In this document: positions 12,543 to 29,899 of the stretch, one piece after another
How the letters are laid out: each line of letters starts with the position of its first letter
Numbering within the stretch: the stretch's first letter is position 1
NCBI RefSeq assembly: GCF_041146395.1
Contig: NC_091006.1
Location: 7,012,001-7,076,000 of the forward strand
Reading direction: 5' to 3'
Source of the DNA: Eulemur rufifrons
Taxonomy: Eukaryota > Chordata > Mammalia > Primates > Lemuridae
DNA: 64,000 nucleotides
Notes under the pieces: generated by a model
What the model was told of the DNA's origin: nothing
Seen by the model: the letters and a program-made list of their open reading frames with translations, nothing else
The model's database searches: none
Translations under genes and position numbers: made by a program

Positions 12543-13310
12543 TTTTTGTAATTCAACTTTATTGAGATATGATTTACCCACAATAAAATATACCCACTTT
12601 AAGTGTAAAATCCAAGGAATCCCAAAAGGTTCCCTCATTCCTTTTAAGATACAGTTTTATCACAATTTTCTTTTTTTTGAGACAGGGTCTCACTCTGTCA
12701 CCCAGGCTGCAGTGCAGTGTTGGGATCATAACTCACTGCAGTCTCGAACTCCTGGCCTCAAGCGATCCTCCCGCCTTGGCCTCCTAAAGTGCTTGGATTA
12801 CAGATGTGAGCCACTGTGCCTGGCCTTTTGTATGCTTAAAGGATGTTTCCTTTTGCTTGGTTTTGAGCTTTTTAAAAATCATATCATCCTATACGACGTC
12901 TGGAATTTGCTTTACTAACGTTATGTTTGTTAGATTCATCTTCTTGCACATTTCCTTCATTTTCACTGCTGTCCAGTATTCCATCATGTGGATATATCAC
13001 AATTTACTTATCCATCCTCTTTATAACACACATCAGGTGTGTTTCTGACTTTTTGCTACCAGTGCTACTAGGAATGTTCTCGGACAACTCACCTGGGGCA
13101 CATGTTCAAGTATTTCTTCTTGGGTAAGTACCTGGGAATGAAGACTCAAATCTTAAATTTGGCTGAATTTTTCAAAATAACACAAAACTCTTTTTCAGAG
13201 GGCTGTGCTAATTTGCACTCCCATCAGCAACACATGAGATGTCCTGCTAATCCCCATTTTTACCTACGGTCATAGTAACTTTTGTCAGTTTGAGAGTGTA
13301 AAATAGAATC
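12543..13310 (-). mobile_element. Old L1 fragment, antisense
   Basis: Contains the reverse of the L1 3' ORF2 region (TCCATCATGTGGATATATCA, TTGCACTCCCATCAGCAAC). Interrupted by an Alu monomer; probably continues after the AluJ at 13,905. Confidence 0.65.
12670..12825 (-). mobile_element. Free Alu monomer (FLAM-like)
   Basis: Only one monomer: TTTTTTTGAGACAGGGTCTC to GAGCCACTGTGCCTGGCC. Confidence 0.8.
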
Positions 13311-13623
13311 TAAATATGGCTTTTTTTTTTTTTTTTTCTGTAGATGTTCATATAATTAAGGGCTGGCTTTTAGTCAGATGGGTGGGAACAAAAGATTGAG
13401 GAGGCAGGGAATTTAGAGGGTGATTTTAATTATCAATCAATAATGGGTAGGGGAGAGCGGACAGGGTGGGATGAGAAAAGGAGAGCCGCGGTGGGCAAGG
13501 ACAGAGTGGGAACATGGCCTGTAGGCTGTGCTGTCGCAGAGGCGGCAGTGGGGGGACTCCAACAAGCAAGCTGGAATGCAAGGAAGCTGGTTTCGGTTTC
13601 TATCTATCCATCCGTCTATCTTG

Positions 13624-13887
13624 AAGACAGAGTCTCGATCTGTTGCCCCAGCTAGAGTGCAGTGGCATCATCATAGCTCACACTCCTGGGCTCAAGCGAT
13701 CCTCCTGTCTCAGCCTCCCAAGTAGCTGGGACTACAGGTGTGTGCCACAGTGCCCAGCTAATTTTTTTATTTTTTGTAGACACGGGGTCTTGCTCTTGCT
13801 CAGGCTTGAACTCCTGAACTCAAGTGATCCTCCCGCTTTGGCCTCCTAAAATGCTTGGATTACAGGCATGAGCCACTGTGCCTGGCC
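13624..13887 (-). mobile_element. AluJ-like dimer
   Basis: GACAGAGTCTCGATCTGTTG to GAGCCACTGTGCCTGGCC; old, lacking the strepsirrhine middle extension. Confidence 0.85.
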
Positions 13888-14800
13888 AATTGCCATATCT
13901 TTGTCCTTCTCTGATTACTGATGAGTTAGAACATCTTTTCGTATCTCATTGTAAAACTATTAAAGCAACAGGAGAATCTCAAAGGAAAAGACCATTTTTT
14001 AATGACTGTTTATTTAAAGCAATACTTCTATGCAATTAAAGAAAGAAAGAAAATAATAAGGGAAATCTCTGGGGAGGAAAATTCTTTGTCAAAATCTATG
14101 CTGTATCAAAAGCTGACACAAAATTAACAAGGAAAAGACCAAGTCCCGACTCAGAAATGTGCCACTGGCACAAGTCCCAAGAGAGGAGCTACAGGGTAAC
14201 TCAGGCACAAGTAGACGGAACATTCTGGACAGAGGCAGATGGGATGCATGCCATGCCTACCGTACACCCGGCAGAGTAGTAAAAGCAGTTTAAGAGGCCG
14301 AGCTGGTGGCAGGGGATATCAAAACGAGACCTCCAAAGCTGGCTTCACAGTCCAGCTCGAGAGTTGTAAAACGTGCACAACCCACAGCTTACTTGTCACT
14401 TATTCATTCAGTATATTTCCTGACTCTGTGCCAGGTTCTGGAGATAATGTGGCGACCAAGACCGACTTTGCCCCCATCTTCACGGATTTGCCAGTCCAAA
14501 GAGGGAGTCAGGCACCCAGATGCCGATATCGTGGTCGGGGCTGGGTCTGGGGAGGCGCAGGCAGCGGCGTCAAGGCCAGGCTGGGGGAACCCTAGGAGCT
14601 GTGGGAACCCAGGATGGACACCTGACCCACCCTGGGGAACCTACGGGGGCTTTCCAGAGGAGGTGGCGTCTTTACTGAGACCTGAAAGATACATGCAATT
14701 AGTTGTGGGGAGGAGGGTGAGAGAAAGAGGAGTGCTCCAATAAGAGGGGAAAACATGTACAAATGCTTAGAGGTCACGGTGAGTCTGCAGTGTTCTAGAC

Positions 14801-15106
14801 TAGCATGATCCAACAGAAACACAGCATGAGCCATAAACGTGAGACACAAATGTAATTTAAAATTTTCTATGATAGTAGCCAAATTAAAAAAAAAGAAACA
14901 GATGGAATTAATTTTAATAATATATTTTATTTAACCCAAGATATCCAAAATATTACCATATCAACATGTGATCAATATAAAGAAATGTTTGTAGCAAGTC
15001 TTTGAAATCTGGTGGGTGTGTTAAAGTACATCTTGAGTCACGTTAGCCACATTTCGAGGGCTCAAGCCCACGTGTGGCTAGTGGCTGCTGCGCTGAACAG
15101 CACAGC
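14801..15106 (+). mobile_element. hAT-type MITE (MER3-like)
   Basis: TAATAATATATTTTATTTAA, ATATCCAAAATATTACCATA and GTGTGGCTAGTGGCTGC are diagnostic of this hAT family. The family name is from memory. Confidence 0.65.
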
Positions 15107-15329
15107 AAGGCGCTTGCTACACAGAACCTTGGCACTGCCTGAGAGCTTGTTAGAAACGCAGAATCTGAGGCCCCTTCCCAGACCCACTCAAGCAGAACTG
15201 GCAATTTGACAAAATCCTGGGGGATTTATGTGCACACTAAAGTCTGAGAAAAATGGGTCCAGTTCTGCTTAAAACATTTCTGTGGCTTCCAACTGCCCTC
15301 ATGACACATGTCCAGCTACTGAGCTTGGC

Positions 15330-15470
15330 ATTCATTCACTCACACATTTATTGAGCACCTACTGAGTGCCAGGCCCTGTGCCGACTGATGCTAGGGACAC
15401 CGCAGGGATAAAGACAGGCCTGATTCCTGCCCTCCTGGAGCCCCCAAGCAACTAATAAATGAGTACCCAA
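15330..15470 (+). repeat. L2 3' end
   Basis: ACATTTATTGAGCACCTACT followed by GAGTGCCAGGCCCTGTG. Confidence 0.75.
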
Positions 15471-15910
15471 ATCACTGTCTCATTTTGACTATGGTAAACA
15501 GAACATGCTTAACGTGAAGTTACAGTGCGCAAAGAGCGTTAAGAGAAGCCGGACCTGGCTTGAGTGGAGAGGGATCCAGAGAATAAACCCAATAAGGTAA
15601 GAAGCCATGATCACGGCAGAAAGCCACAAGCAGATTAGATGTCCTACCGCAAGGGCCAGGGCTGCCAAGCACCCCCAGCCTGTCCACGGTCATTAAGAAG
15701 GATTGTTTTCAGGCTTCAGAGCGATGTGGAGAAATGTCTAGAGTGCAGAGTTACAGAAAACGAGCCAGGGACGGCGCTGGGGTGATAATGTCACACCATG
15801 CACAAACTTTGCATTTGAAAATGAGCAGAAAGGATGGAGGATCAGGAAGGTGGTCAATTTGCCAGCACGGGAACGACATGGGGCAAGGGATTATGGTTGT
15901 GTTTTCTTTT

Positions 15911-16238
15911 CTTTTTTTTTTTTTTTTGAGACAGAGTCTCACTCTGTTGCCCAGGCTAGAGTGAGTGCCGTGGCGTCAGCCTAGCTCACAGCAACCTCAA
16001 ACTCCTGAGCTCAAGCGATCCTCCTGTCTCAGCCTCCCGAGTAGCTGGGACTACAGGCATGTGCCACCATGCCCGGCTAATTTTTTCTATATATATTTTT
16101 AGCTGTCCATATAATTTCTTTCTATTTTTAGTAGAGGTGGGGTCTCGCTCTTGCTCAGGCTGGTCTCGAACTCCTGAGCTCAAACGATCCGCCCACCTCG
16201 GCCTCCCAGAGTGCTAGGATTACAGGCGTGAGCCACCA
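15911..16238 (-). mobile_element. Alu, strepsirrhine type, antisense
   Basis: Poly-T start, middle extension in reverse (TTTAGCTGTCCATATAATTT), last few bases of the 5' end missing. 11-bp duplication GGTTGTGTTTT at 15,895-15,905 and 16,239-16,249. Confidence 0.93.
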
Positions 16239-16319
16239 GGTTGTGTTTTAGTTAAAAAAAAAAAAAAAAACCAAACAAACAGTCCTTTTACAATATATCT
16301 CGATTTGCTTTAAAAATAA

Positions 16320-16455
16320 TTGAGCAGAGGAGAAAAATGTGCAGGATGCGGATGAAACAAGAGTGGTCATATGCTGGTAACTACTGAAGCTGGGTGATGG
16401 GAACATGGGAGTTCATTAGACTTTTCCCTCTGCTTTTGTGTTTGAAATTTTCCCT
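16320..16455 (+). repeat. L1M-type 3' end
   Basis: GAAGCTGGGTGATGGGAACA then TTTGAAATTTTCC, a common old L1 terminus. Confidence 0.55.
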
Positions 16456-16604
16456 AAAAAAGGTTAAAAGTGCTTTTCTTTACCAATAATCGGAGATGTT
16501 GAATGGGTTTCTAGTAGCTGGAGAAGAAAGTAATTTAAGCCTCTCTTCCAAAAGGAAGAAACTGCAAGATCAGACATGTGAGTTTCTCCTGTAAGAATGA
16601 AGTC

Positions 16605-16850
16605 GGGGTGGTTAAAGGCACACGTGATGGAACCGGGCTCCCCTGGGTTCAAATCCTGGTGCAGCCACTTACTAGCTATGGTATCTGAAGCAACTGATTT
16701 CGACTCTAAATGCCTCACCGATAAATGGGGGTAGTAACAGTAGCTACCTGCTCAGCGTTGTGTGAGGATTACTGGACTAATGCCTGGCAAGGGCTTAGAA
16801 CAGCATCTGGCATGAAGGAGGCACCATACAAGCACATATGTGCTTATTGT
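16605..16850 (+). repeat. MIR element
   Basis: GGTTCAAATCCTGGTGCAGC, CCACTTACTAGCTATG, AGAACAGCATCTGGCA. Confidence 0.85.
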
Positions 16851-17299
16851 AAAAGCACGTGCCAGCCAAGATTTAAACCACAAAATGTTTCAAAGATGCA
16901 TTTATAGTCTCTTTACACTGAATTCATCGTCTCAACAGCCACTGATATCAGACTGGAAGACAAGAACTCTCCCAATGCCCATATTCCCTGGTAACCTTCC
17001 TTTTAACACGTACAAACCTTTTCATACAATTCAGTAATTCCGCATACTTGCGGGACACTGTTTAGCTACCTTACATAAGTCATGTTTACAAGGACAGTTA
17101 TGAAAATTTCCTCAGCTGATCTGAATCAAAAGGACGCTTACAAGTACTGGTGTGACTATTATCGTGTAAAGAGAAATACACCGCTGTTCTCTTCCTAACT
17201 CTGCATACTTTTTAAAGTACTAAAGGGATTCCTGAAAGGTTTTTTCCTCCTAAGCTAAAACACAATGTGATTTCTTTTCCTACTTAGCTATTTGTTTTT

Positions 17300-18070
17300 C
17301 CCCACGACACGTCTGACTGGGTGAAAGGGTGAGATGGGAGGCCGGAAGCCCAGGGAGGAGGCCAGAGACACGTGGGCGAGGCCGCATTGGACCAAGGCAG
17401 GGCAGTGAACAAGAAGAAGGCAGGTGTGAGAAGTCCGGGAGTCCTAGAGGCCAAGCTGTGGAGGCTGGGCTGGGCTGGGGGTGGGTATGGGGAGGGAGGC
17501 TTCCAGATTGGGGACGAGGGTTCTCTTGGGGAGCCCGGAGCATGGAGGGGCCACCCTGAGATAAAGGCTGAGAGGAAGAGTGGGTTTGAAATTTGGGACA
17601 TGGTGAGTGTTAGGGGCTCTAGGATTACCGAGTTGTGGGGTGGGTGTCCATGAAGCCTCAGGATCCTCCAGGTCCAAGGCTCAGAGAAGAGGTCAGGGCT
17701 CAGGACAGAGAGTGGGTACCGTCAGCACAGACAGGAAACAGGCATAAAAGAGGGTCAGATGGCCAGGGAAGTGAGAGGAAACAACAGAGCCTCCCACATT
17801 TAAGGGATCGGTGCAAACGGAGGAAGCTGCAAGGAAGCAAAACACAGGAGAAATGTCAGGGGACGGCAGACTCACAGAAACCGAGGACAGACTGTGCTAA
17901 AGACGGTGGGAATGGTTGACGCTGCCAATTTTTGCCAAAATGACCAATAAGATGAGCACGAAGAACTGCCCACTGAGCCAGGCTTTTCGTTGTCAGAGAA
18001 GGAAGTTATGAAGAAAGGAGAGGGGAAGGAGAGAATGAACACTCTGGTACTGGATTAGAGTCAGCGATGT
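17300..18070 (+). repeat. Probable L2 internal sequence
   Basis: Purine-rich phrasing typical of L2 (GTTTGAAATTTGGGACATGG). No gene seen; boundaries approximate. Confidence 0.4.
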
Positions 18071-18559
18071 CAGCATGAACTCATGTTTATTTTTATACAT
18101 TATTCTCCAATAAAAGGAACCAGTGATCCCTGGAAAAACAGCCAATTCCAGGGCTGGGGCAGGGAAAATATAACATGAGCCTGGAGTATCTTGCAGTGCC
18201 AGAAAGTAAGAAGGTACTCATGGGAAAAAAAAAAAAAAAGAGTAAAAAACAAAGGAGCCACCCGGGAAAGAGCCCTGATGGCCAAGGCCGGAGCAACTTG
18301 AGCAACCAAACTTATATCTGTATTCGGTTATACTCAAAGAATAAAATAAATATCCCTGAGTCCACATTGATATAATGATTGTATAAATAAAAGAAAATGA
18401 AGTAGAAGGGACAAATCTTCCATCTAGAATTCTAAATAATAAAGAAGAAATGAGAGAAATAGAAAATCATCATTAGAATGCCACAGTAATAATTGGTATA
18501 GGCAAGATCCGCTACGAATGCTCAAATTACTGGGTAAAAATTTAAGGAGAAACAGGACA

Positions 18560-19225
18560 AATGCATAGCCTCAAAGTATCTTCCCCACATTTATTAATGA
18601 CTGTGGTAGTTTTAAAATATGACAACACATTCTTTGGTATTTTTCTCTCCAGGAATTGGAGCTTATTTCTCATCCCTTTGAGTGTGGGCTGGATTTAGCG
18701 ATTTGCTTCTAACAGATAAAGAAAGGGGAAAACGGTATTATAACTGAAAAAACTGCAGACACCACCTTAACGAAGTGATCAAGGTTAATGTCACCTCAGT
18801 GAGTAATCTTCCCAAGAGCCTAAAATCTCAGTCTATGAGAAAAGTATCAAAACCAAACGGAGGGACGCTCTACAAAATACCTGACCAGTACTCAAAACTG
18901 TCAAGGTCATGAAAAACAAGGACTGAGAAACTGTCACAGAGTGGAGGAGATCAAGGAGACATGATGAATAAATGGAACATGGTATCCTGGATTGGATCCT
19001 GGAACAGAAAAAGAACATGAGTGGAAACATGGGTGAAATACAAATAAAGCCTGGAGTTTAACAGAATACTAATCAATGTTAATTTCTTAATTTTGACAAA
19101 TGTACCATAATTATGTAAGATGCTAACGTTAGGGGAAAGTGGGTATAAGTACATGGGAGTTTCTGTACTAGTTCTGCAACTTTTCTTTAAATCTAAAAAA
19201 TCTAAAATTATTAAATAAAAAAAGT
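18560..19225 (+). mobile_element. Old L1 3' region
   Basis: CAAATAAAGCCTGGAGTTTA, CTTAATTTTGACAAATGTAC and TTCTTTAAATCTAAAAAATC, in L1M 3'-UTR order. Confidence 0.65.
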
Positions 19226-19519
19226 TCAAAACAATTTTTTAAAGTCTCTACTGACTTGGCTACAAGTAGTCACCAGTAAGAGTTCTCAACTACCCTTTGT
19301 GTGACTCTTCCTTCAGCTGTCATCTGTAGTGCTCCCTACTCCAGCAAGTTCTTCCTGACAGCTTAGATGGGGCCAGGTGCTGGCTCTGGGCTCCTGTGGC
19401 CCCTCTGCCTGTGCCTCCCTGTCCCCACCCTGACTACCATCTACTGTTGGGGCTGGTTCCCCCGCTGGAATGTGAGCTCAGGGTGGAGGCTGTCTCAGTC
19501 ATTGCCCTGTCTTTCTCAA

Positions 19520-19945
19520 GTTAGGAGTAATGCATGGCTCCCCATTACCCTGAGTGAGATGGAGCCACAGAAGGGTTCTGAGCAGGGGAAGAATGTGACT
19601 GATGCAGGTGCTCACAGCATCCCTCCGGCTGCATGTGAGGAAGACTGGGGGGGCGGGCAGGGGTGAGAGCAGGAAGACCATTGAGGAGGCTGCCACAGTG
19701 CTCTAGGCAGGAGATGAGGGTGACAGAAGTGGAGGTGGGGAGAAGTGGCCAGGCTCTGGGCATACTTTGAAGGATTCATATTTGCTGATAGATGTGGGTA
19801 TAAGACAGAGAGAGGAGTCAAGGACAACTCCAGTGTTTTTGGCCTGAGGAATTACAAGGATGGAGGTTGCATTTACTGAGATAAACACGGCAGGAGTAGG
19901 TTTGGGAAAAGAGCTGGAGTTCAATTTGACCAAGATTACTCTGGG
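19520..19945 (+). repeat. L2 fragment
   Basis: GAGGAGTCAAGGACAACTCC, TTTTTGGCCTGAGGAATTAC and GCATTTACTGAGATAAACAC follow the L2 consensus order. Confidence 0.7.
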
Positions 19946-19958
19946 GATACCTCTAGAT

Positions 19959-20205
19959 CAGCAGTCCCCAGCCTTTTTGGCACCAGGGACCGGTTTTATG
20001 GAAGACAATTTTTTCACTGATGAGGGTGAGAGGAGGAGGTGCTCAGACGATGATGCTGTGAGCAATGGGAAGCAGCTGTAAGTACAGACGAAGCTTTGCT
20101 TGCCTGTTCGCTCACTCGCCCACCTACCTGCTCAGCCACCCACCTGCTGCTGTGCGGCCCAGTTCTGGTTCCTAAGTTCCGTGGTTTTCCACGGACTGAG
20201 GCAGG
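19959..20205 (+). mobile_element. MER1-like hAT element, partial
   Basis: CAGCAGTCCCCAGCCTTTTT, then GCACCAGGGACCGGTTTTAT, the MER1 left end. The right end is not recognisable. Confidence 0.7.
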
Positions 20206-20336
20206 AGCGGGGAGGGAGAGGTGGCCCAGGGGCTTGGGGACTGCAGCCCTAGATAACCAAGAGGAGGAGTCTGGCAGGCAGGCAGTCAGTAGCTCAGAGG
20301 AGAGGTTCTGGGCTGGAAGTAGAAAGGTGCTATACA

Positions 20337-20663
20337 GGCCGGGCTGGTGGCTCACGCCTGTAATCCTAGCACTCTGGGAGGCCGAGGCGGGCCAGACTGT
20401 TTGAGCTCAGGAGTTCGAGACCAGTCTGAGCAAGAGCGAGACCCCTGTCTCTACTAAAAATAGAAAGAAATTAGCCAAAACAACTAACATATATAGAAAA
20501 TGTTAGCTGGGCATGGTGGCGCATGCCTGAGGCAGGAGGATTGCTTGAACCCAAGAGTTTGAGGTTGCTGTGAGCTAGGCTGATGCCATGGCACTCACTT
20601 TAGCCTGGGCAACAAAGCGAGACTCTGTCTCAAAAAAAAAAAAAGAAAGAAAGAAAGAAAGAA
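20337..20663 (+). mobile_element. Alu, strepsirrhine type, rearranged middle
   Basis: The middle linker is degraded, about 20 bp of the right arm is missing, and the tail is (GAAA)n. 10-bp duplication GTGCTATACA at 20,327-20,336 and 20,666-20,675. Confidence 0.93.
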
Positions 20664-20769
20664 ATGTGCTATACACTTTCCATGCCTATCCCAAATTCTT
20701 TACAGGATCCATGTGATCTGGCCCCTGCTTATGACTCTAGGTTCATCTTGCACCTTGTGTATGTGTGGT

Positions 20770-20905
20770 ACACACACACACACACCCTGAGCCCTCTACT
20801 TCCCAGCTATGTGATCTTGGGCAAGTTACTTAACCTTCTCTGTCTTCAGTATCTTTATTTGCAAAAGGGGAGATCACAATAGTACCTACTTCCTAGGATT
20901 GTTCA
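20770..20905 (+). repeat. CA microsatellite and partial MIR
   Basis: A short (CA)n at 20,771-20,784 is followed by the MIR phrase GATCTTGGGCAAGTTACTTA. Confidence 0.75.
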
Positions 20906-20959
20906 TTCAAAACATTTTTTATTGAGCTCTATGTGCTGGAGTTATCTCTTCCCCATCCT

Positions 20960-21500
20960 TTTCTGCCTGTCCCTCCTACACAGCCTGTCAACTCAACCTG
21001 GACGTCTGTCCCCTCGCCCCCCTCCTGCCTTTCCTACCATGGCCCCTGCCCTGACCCATCCCCGACATCTCTTGCCTAGGAACCTGCCAGAGCTGTCACA
21101 CTGGGCTCCTACACCCTAGTCTCTTTCCCGTCAATCTATTCCCACATCACAGCACATTGAGCCGTGCCCCTTTCCTCCTGGAAATCCTCCCTGCCCTCAG
21201 AATAAAGTTCAAGCTCGCTAAATGGCCAAAAATACTTCCACGATCTCATTCATTCACACAGAATTTTCAATGTGATCTGCACCAAAGCCAAATCACCTGC
21301 AGTTCGTATTCACACAACAGGCTGTTGTTTCTCATCGTTGCCTTTGCGCAAGCCATTTCCCCGCCCCGCCTCCAACATCCTCCCACCTTCAGGCCTCAGC
21401 TCAGGCAGCTGCTAGTCTTCCAGGAAGGTCTCCCCACCCGTGCCTCCTCTGGGGTCCCAACGCGTTCCACGCTGCCTCCATTAGTGAACATATACAGATC
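20960..21500 (-). repeat. L2-like sequence
   Basis: CTCAGCTCAGGCAGCTGCTA and CAGGAAGGTCTCCCC resemble reversed L2. No exon seen. Confidence 0.4.
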
Positions 21501-21539
21501 CGTAACGGGGTCCTTGCCTGTCTTTCCCACTGACCGGAA

Positions 21540-22150
21540 CTTCCCGCGAGCCGGGCCAGACGCAGCGGCCAGTGATATCCCGAGTGATGGGCCTCTTTAA
21601 GGCCTCAGCGCCTACAACCGGCCCTGGAACTACGAGCGCTCAGCCAGCGCGCTCCCCTCGCACTGCGCAGGAACCCTCCTTCTGCTGGAGCTCAACACGC
21701 GCACAGTACGACCCAAACCACCCAATCAGGGCCCTCGTTCCCTCTACTGACAGGCTCAAATAACCGGGCCCTGCCTACCTCTCCCTGCCGATTGGCTGCC
21801 TGAAGACCCGCCCCCAAAACCTGTGAGCGAAAAGAATTCTGGCCTTTGTAGTTCCCCAAGGAAGGGTAAAAAAAACAAGCTTGCCCGAAAGACTCCATTT
21901 CCCAGGAAGCGCTGCGCCCAGCGGTGGGAGACTTTTTGAAACAGGCGGTTCTTGATTGGCCGGTTGGGAGACATAAGTTTCCAAACTGCCAAGGAAATAG
22001 GACCACTTACCTGGAACCCCGGGAATATCTTTTTGCCTCAGAATCTCAAAACGCTTTGCTCCGCGATGATTCCAAAGGGTGGGACCGAACATGTGTGGTG
22101 ATAAAGTTTGTGCCCACTGCCTGCCTATTCTCCAGATTGCACCAGTAAGA
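21540..22150. promoter_or_regulatory. Promoter-like region without an assigned gene
   Basis: GC-rich sequence with CCAAT at 21,722-21,726 and ATTGG (reverse CCAAT) at 21,791-21,795 and 21,955-21,959, a GC box near 21,808, and two ZNF143-like 19-mers of opposite orientation at 21,834-21,852 and 21,892-21,910 (about 15 of 19 positions each). A perfect minus-strand donor CAG|GTAAGT has its exon end at 22,011. No protein-coding ORF that I recognise is attached. Confidence 0.55.
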
Positions 22151-22519
22151 CCTGGTAATTGCACTTCGCCCCTCCCGGATGACTGCTTGGCATAAGCAGC
22201 CTCTCCTGTGCAGACTCTGGGGGAGCCGTGGCTTATTAGGACACATGCTTCCAGCAACAGGCCAGAGCTGGACCTTTAGCTTTCGGGATCTCAGTTTACC
22301 CTGGAAAAGGGATATGTGGGCTAAGATGCTATCCAGGATCTCTGTCTGGGACTCTGTAGCCCCAGATCTCCAGGAGTCCCACGCCTACACCAAGACATAA
22401 CTTCTCCAGAAGGGACGGATCCACACACAAAGCTCTTCTGGCACCCCCTCCCCAAACACCCTTCCCCACCATGCCTCTGAGGGTCAGGTGAGGGGAGCCG
22501 AGGCCCTGCAAACGCTCAG

Positions 22520-22894
22520 ACGGGCATGTGAGAAAGCTCTTTACTGGGGGGTACAGCGAGGAGGAGCAAGGCCATCTCCCCCTACCTGCCCCCACCCCCT
22601 CCTAGGGCCCTGGGGTGAGGGGGGGTCTCCCCTCTACCGGACCACCACTGTCTTTGGTACAATAAATAGAAAACAAGGGGGGGGAGAAAGGGGGCCAAGG
22701 GTCCAGTCCTTAGTGGGGAGGGTGCGGCCAAATCCCTCTCCTTGACCCCCTGCCCCAGGCCCCAATCAGTGCAGGCCTCACCCACCCCAGCTGGGTAGCA
22801 GCAATTCCAGTCAAGGGGAGAGATGAGGATGGGAGCCCAGGGCCCCCAGATGGGGGGGTATGGCTTCAGGAGGGGCCCCAGGGATGGGGCAGGG
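22520..22894 (-). other. DYRK1B: DYRK1B 3' UTR with AGTAAA poly(A) signal
   Basis: No AATAAA or ATTAAA is seen on the minus strand just past the stop. The variant AGTAAA at 22,540-22,545 is the best signal, which puts cleavage near 22,515-22,530. The end position is inferred. Confidence 0.6.
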
Positions 22895-28523
<5,629 letters not shown>

Positions 28524-29899
28524 GGTGGGCTCAGAGGGCCGCAGGGGAGTGAGGCCTGGAGCGGGAGCCCGGCCGGGGGGCGCCTTCTCGCATCCTGCAC
28601 CTCGGCTGCCACCGCCGCTGAGACCTGAGAGCAGGCGGGAGGCAAGAAAACAACATGGAACAAAGGGATACGTGGGACAGTGCCAGGCAGGGAAGAGGTG
28701 GGCATGAGAAAGAAGGCAGGGCACAGTGGGAGGAGAAAAAGGGTCCAACACAGCAACAGGTAGCAATGAAGAGAGGGGGCAGAGAGAAGTGGCAGATGGG
28801 TGGGGGCAGGGGGTGGCACAGCAGAGTCCCTCAACAAATGATGATCAAACAAATGAATGAGGCAGCACAAAGAAAACATGTAAAAGGGAGTGATTGGGGT
28901 CCAGGTGGGGGTTGGGGGAGTTGATATAGGACATGACAGGAAAGGAGAACAGAAAGACACCAATAATTGGGGGGAAGAAAAGAGAAAAAGATAGAAACCA
29001 CAGATGGTATAGAGAGAAGGATTCATTCTTTTCCTCTCATTTCTATTGTGGCCCTCCCCAGGACCCCTCACTCAAGATCCCACCCTTCTGTAGCCTTCCT
29101 TGAACATTGAGATCTCAGCCCATACCACAGCACGGTCCCTCCACTTCAAGATCTACCCTTCTCAGTAGATTCCCCCAATCCAGAGACCTCTAGGATCCCT
29201 CAAACCACATGAGTCCTCTGGGACTCCCCCCAAACCACAGCAGAGTCCTCTGCAGGCCCCTAAAACCACATCATAGTCCTCAGGAACCTCTTGACCATAC
29301 CATGATTATCTGAGAAACCTTATACAACAGAGTCCTATCTCTATGGCATTCTCACCCACCAGGTCACACCCTTCCCAGAGGACTCTCTCCATATCATGCC
29401 AAGACCTCTTCCCTGTATCAGGTTCCCCCACATCGAGGTAGTCTCTCTATACCATCTTCCAGCTTTCCCCCGACCCCAGTCACATCAGGGCTCTTCTTGC
29501 TATAACTTCAAGACCTCCTCCCAATCAAGGCCCACTCCTCCGGAGGGGAGCAAGGGAGAGGTGCCTCTTCCCACAGTTTAAAGAGATCGTCCTTTTCTCC
29601 CCTACAACACATCCTTGCCCCACTACACACACACCCCAATATTCCTAGCAGAGCCCCTTCTCCAGTCACACCTCTACACTAGGATCATTCCACAACTGTG
29701 CCCGTTCCTAGAAGGCCCCCATAGCCAAATCCCCAAATATCACAGAGTTGTCTCTTCCCAGAGTGTCCGGCACAACAAAACCCTCTCCCCACAGGCTTTC
29801 CCCGATGTCAGATCTCTTTCTCCTATCCCATGCCTTGCCACTCCAGGACCTCTCTACTCTTGGAGCTTCCCCCCAAATCAACCTCTTTCCCGGGGCCCT

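Noticed and set aside
15751..16183. Short frames in and next to an Alu (KKKKKRKENT and similar)
   Set aside because: Alu poly-A and Alu body translations.
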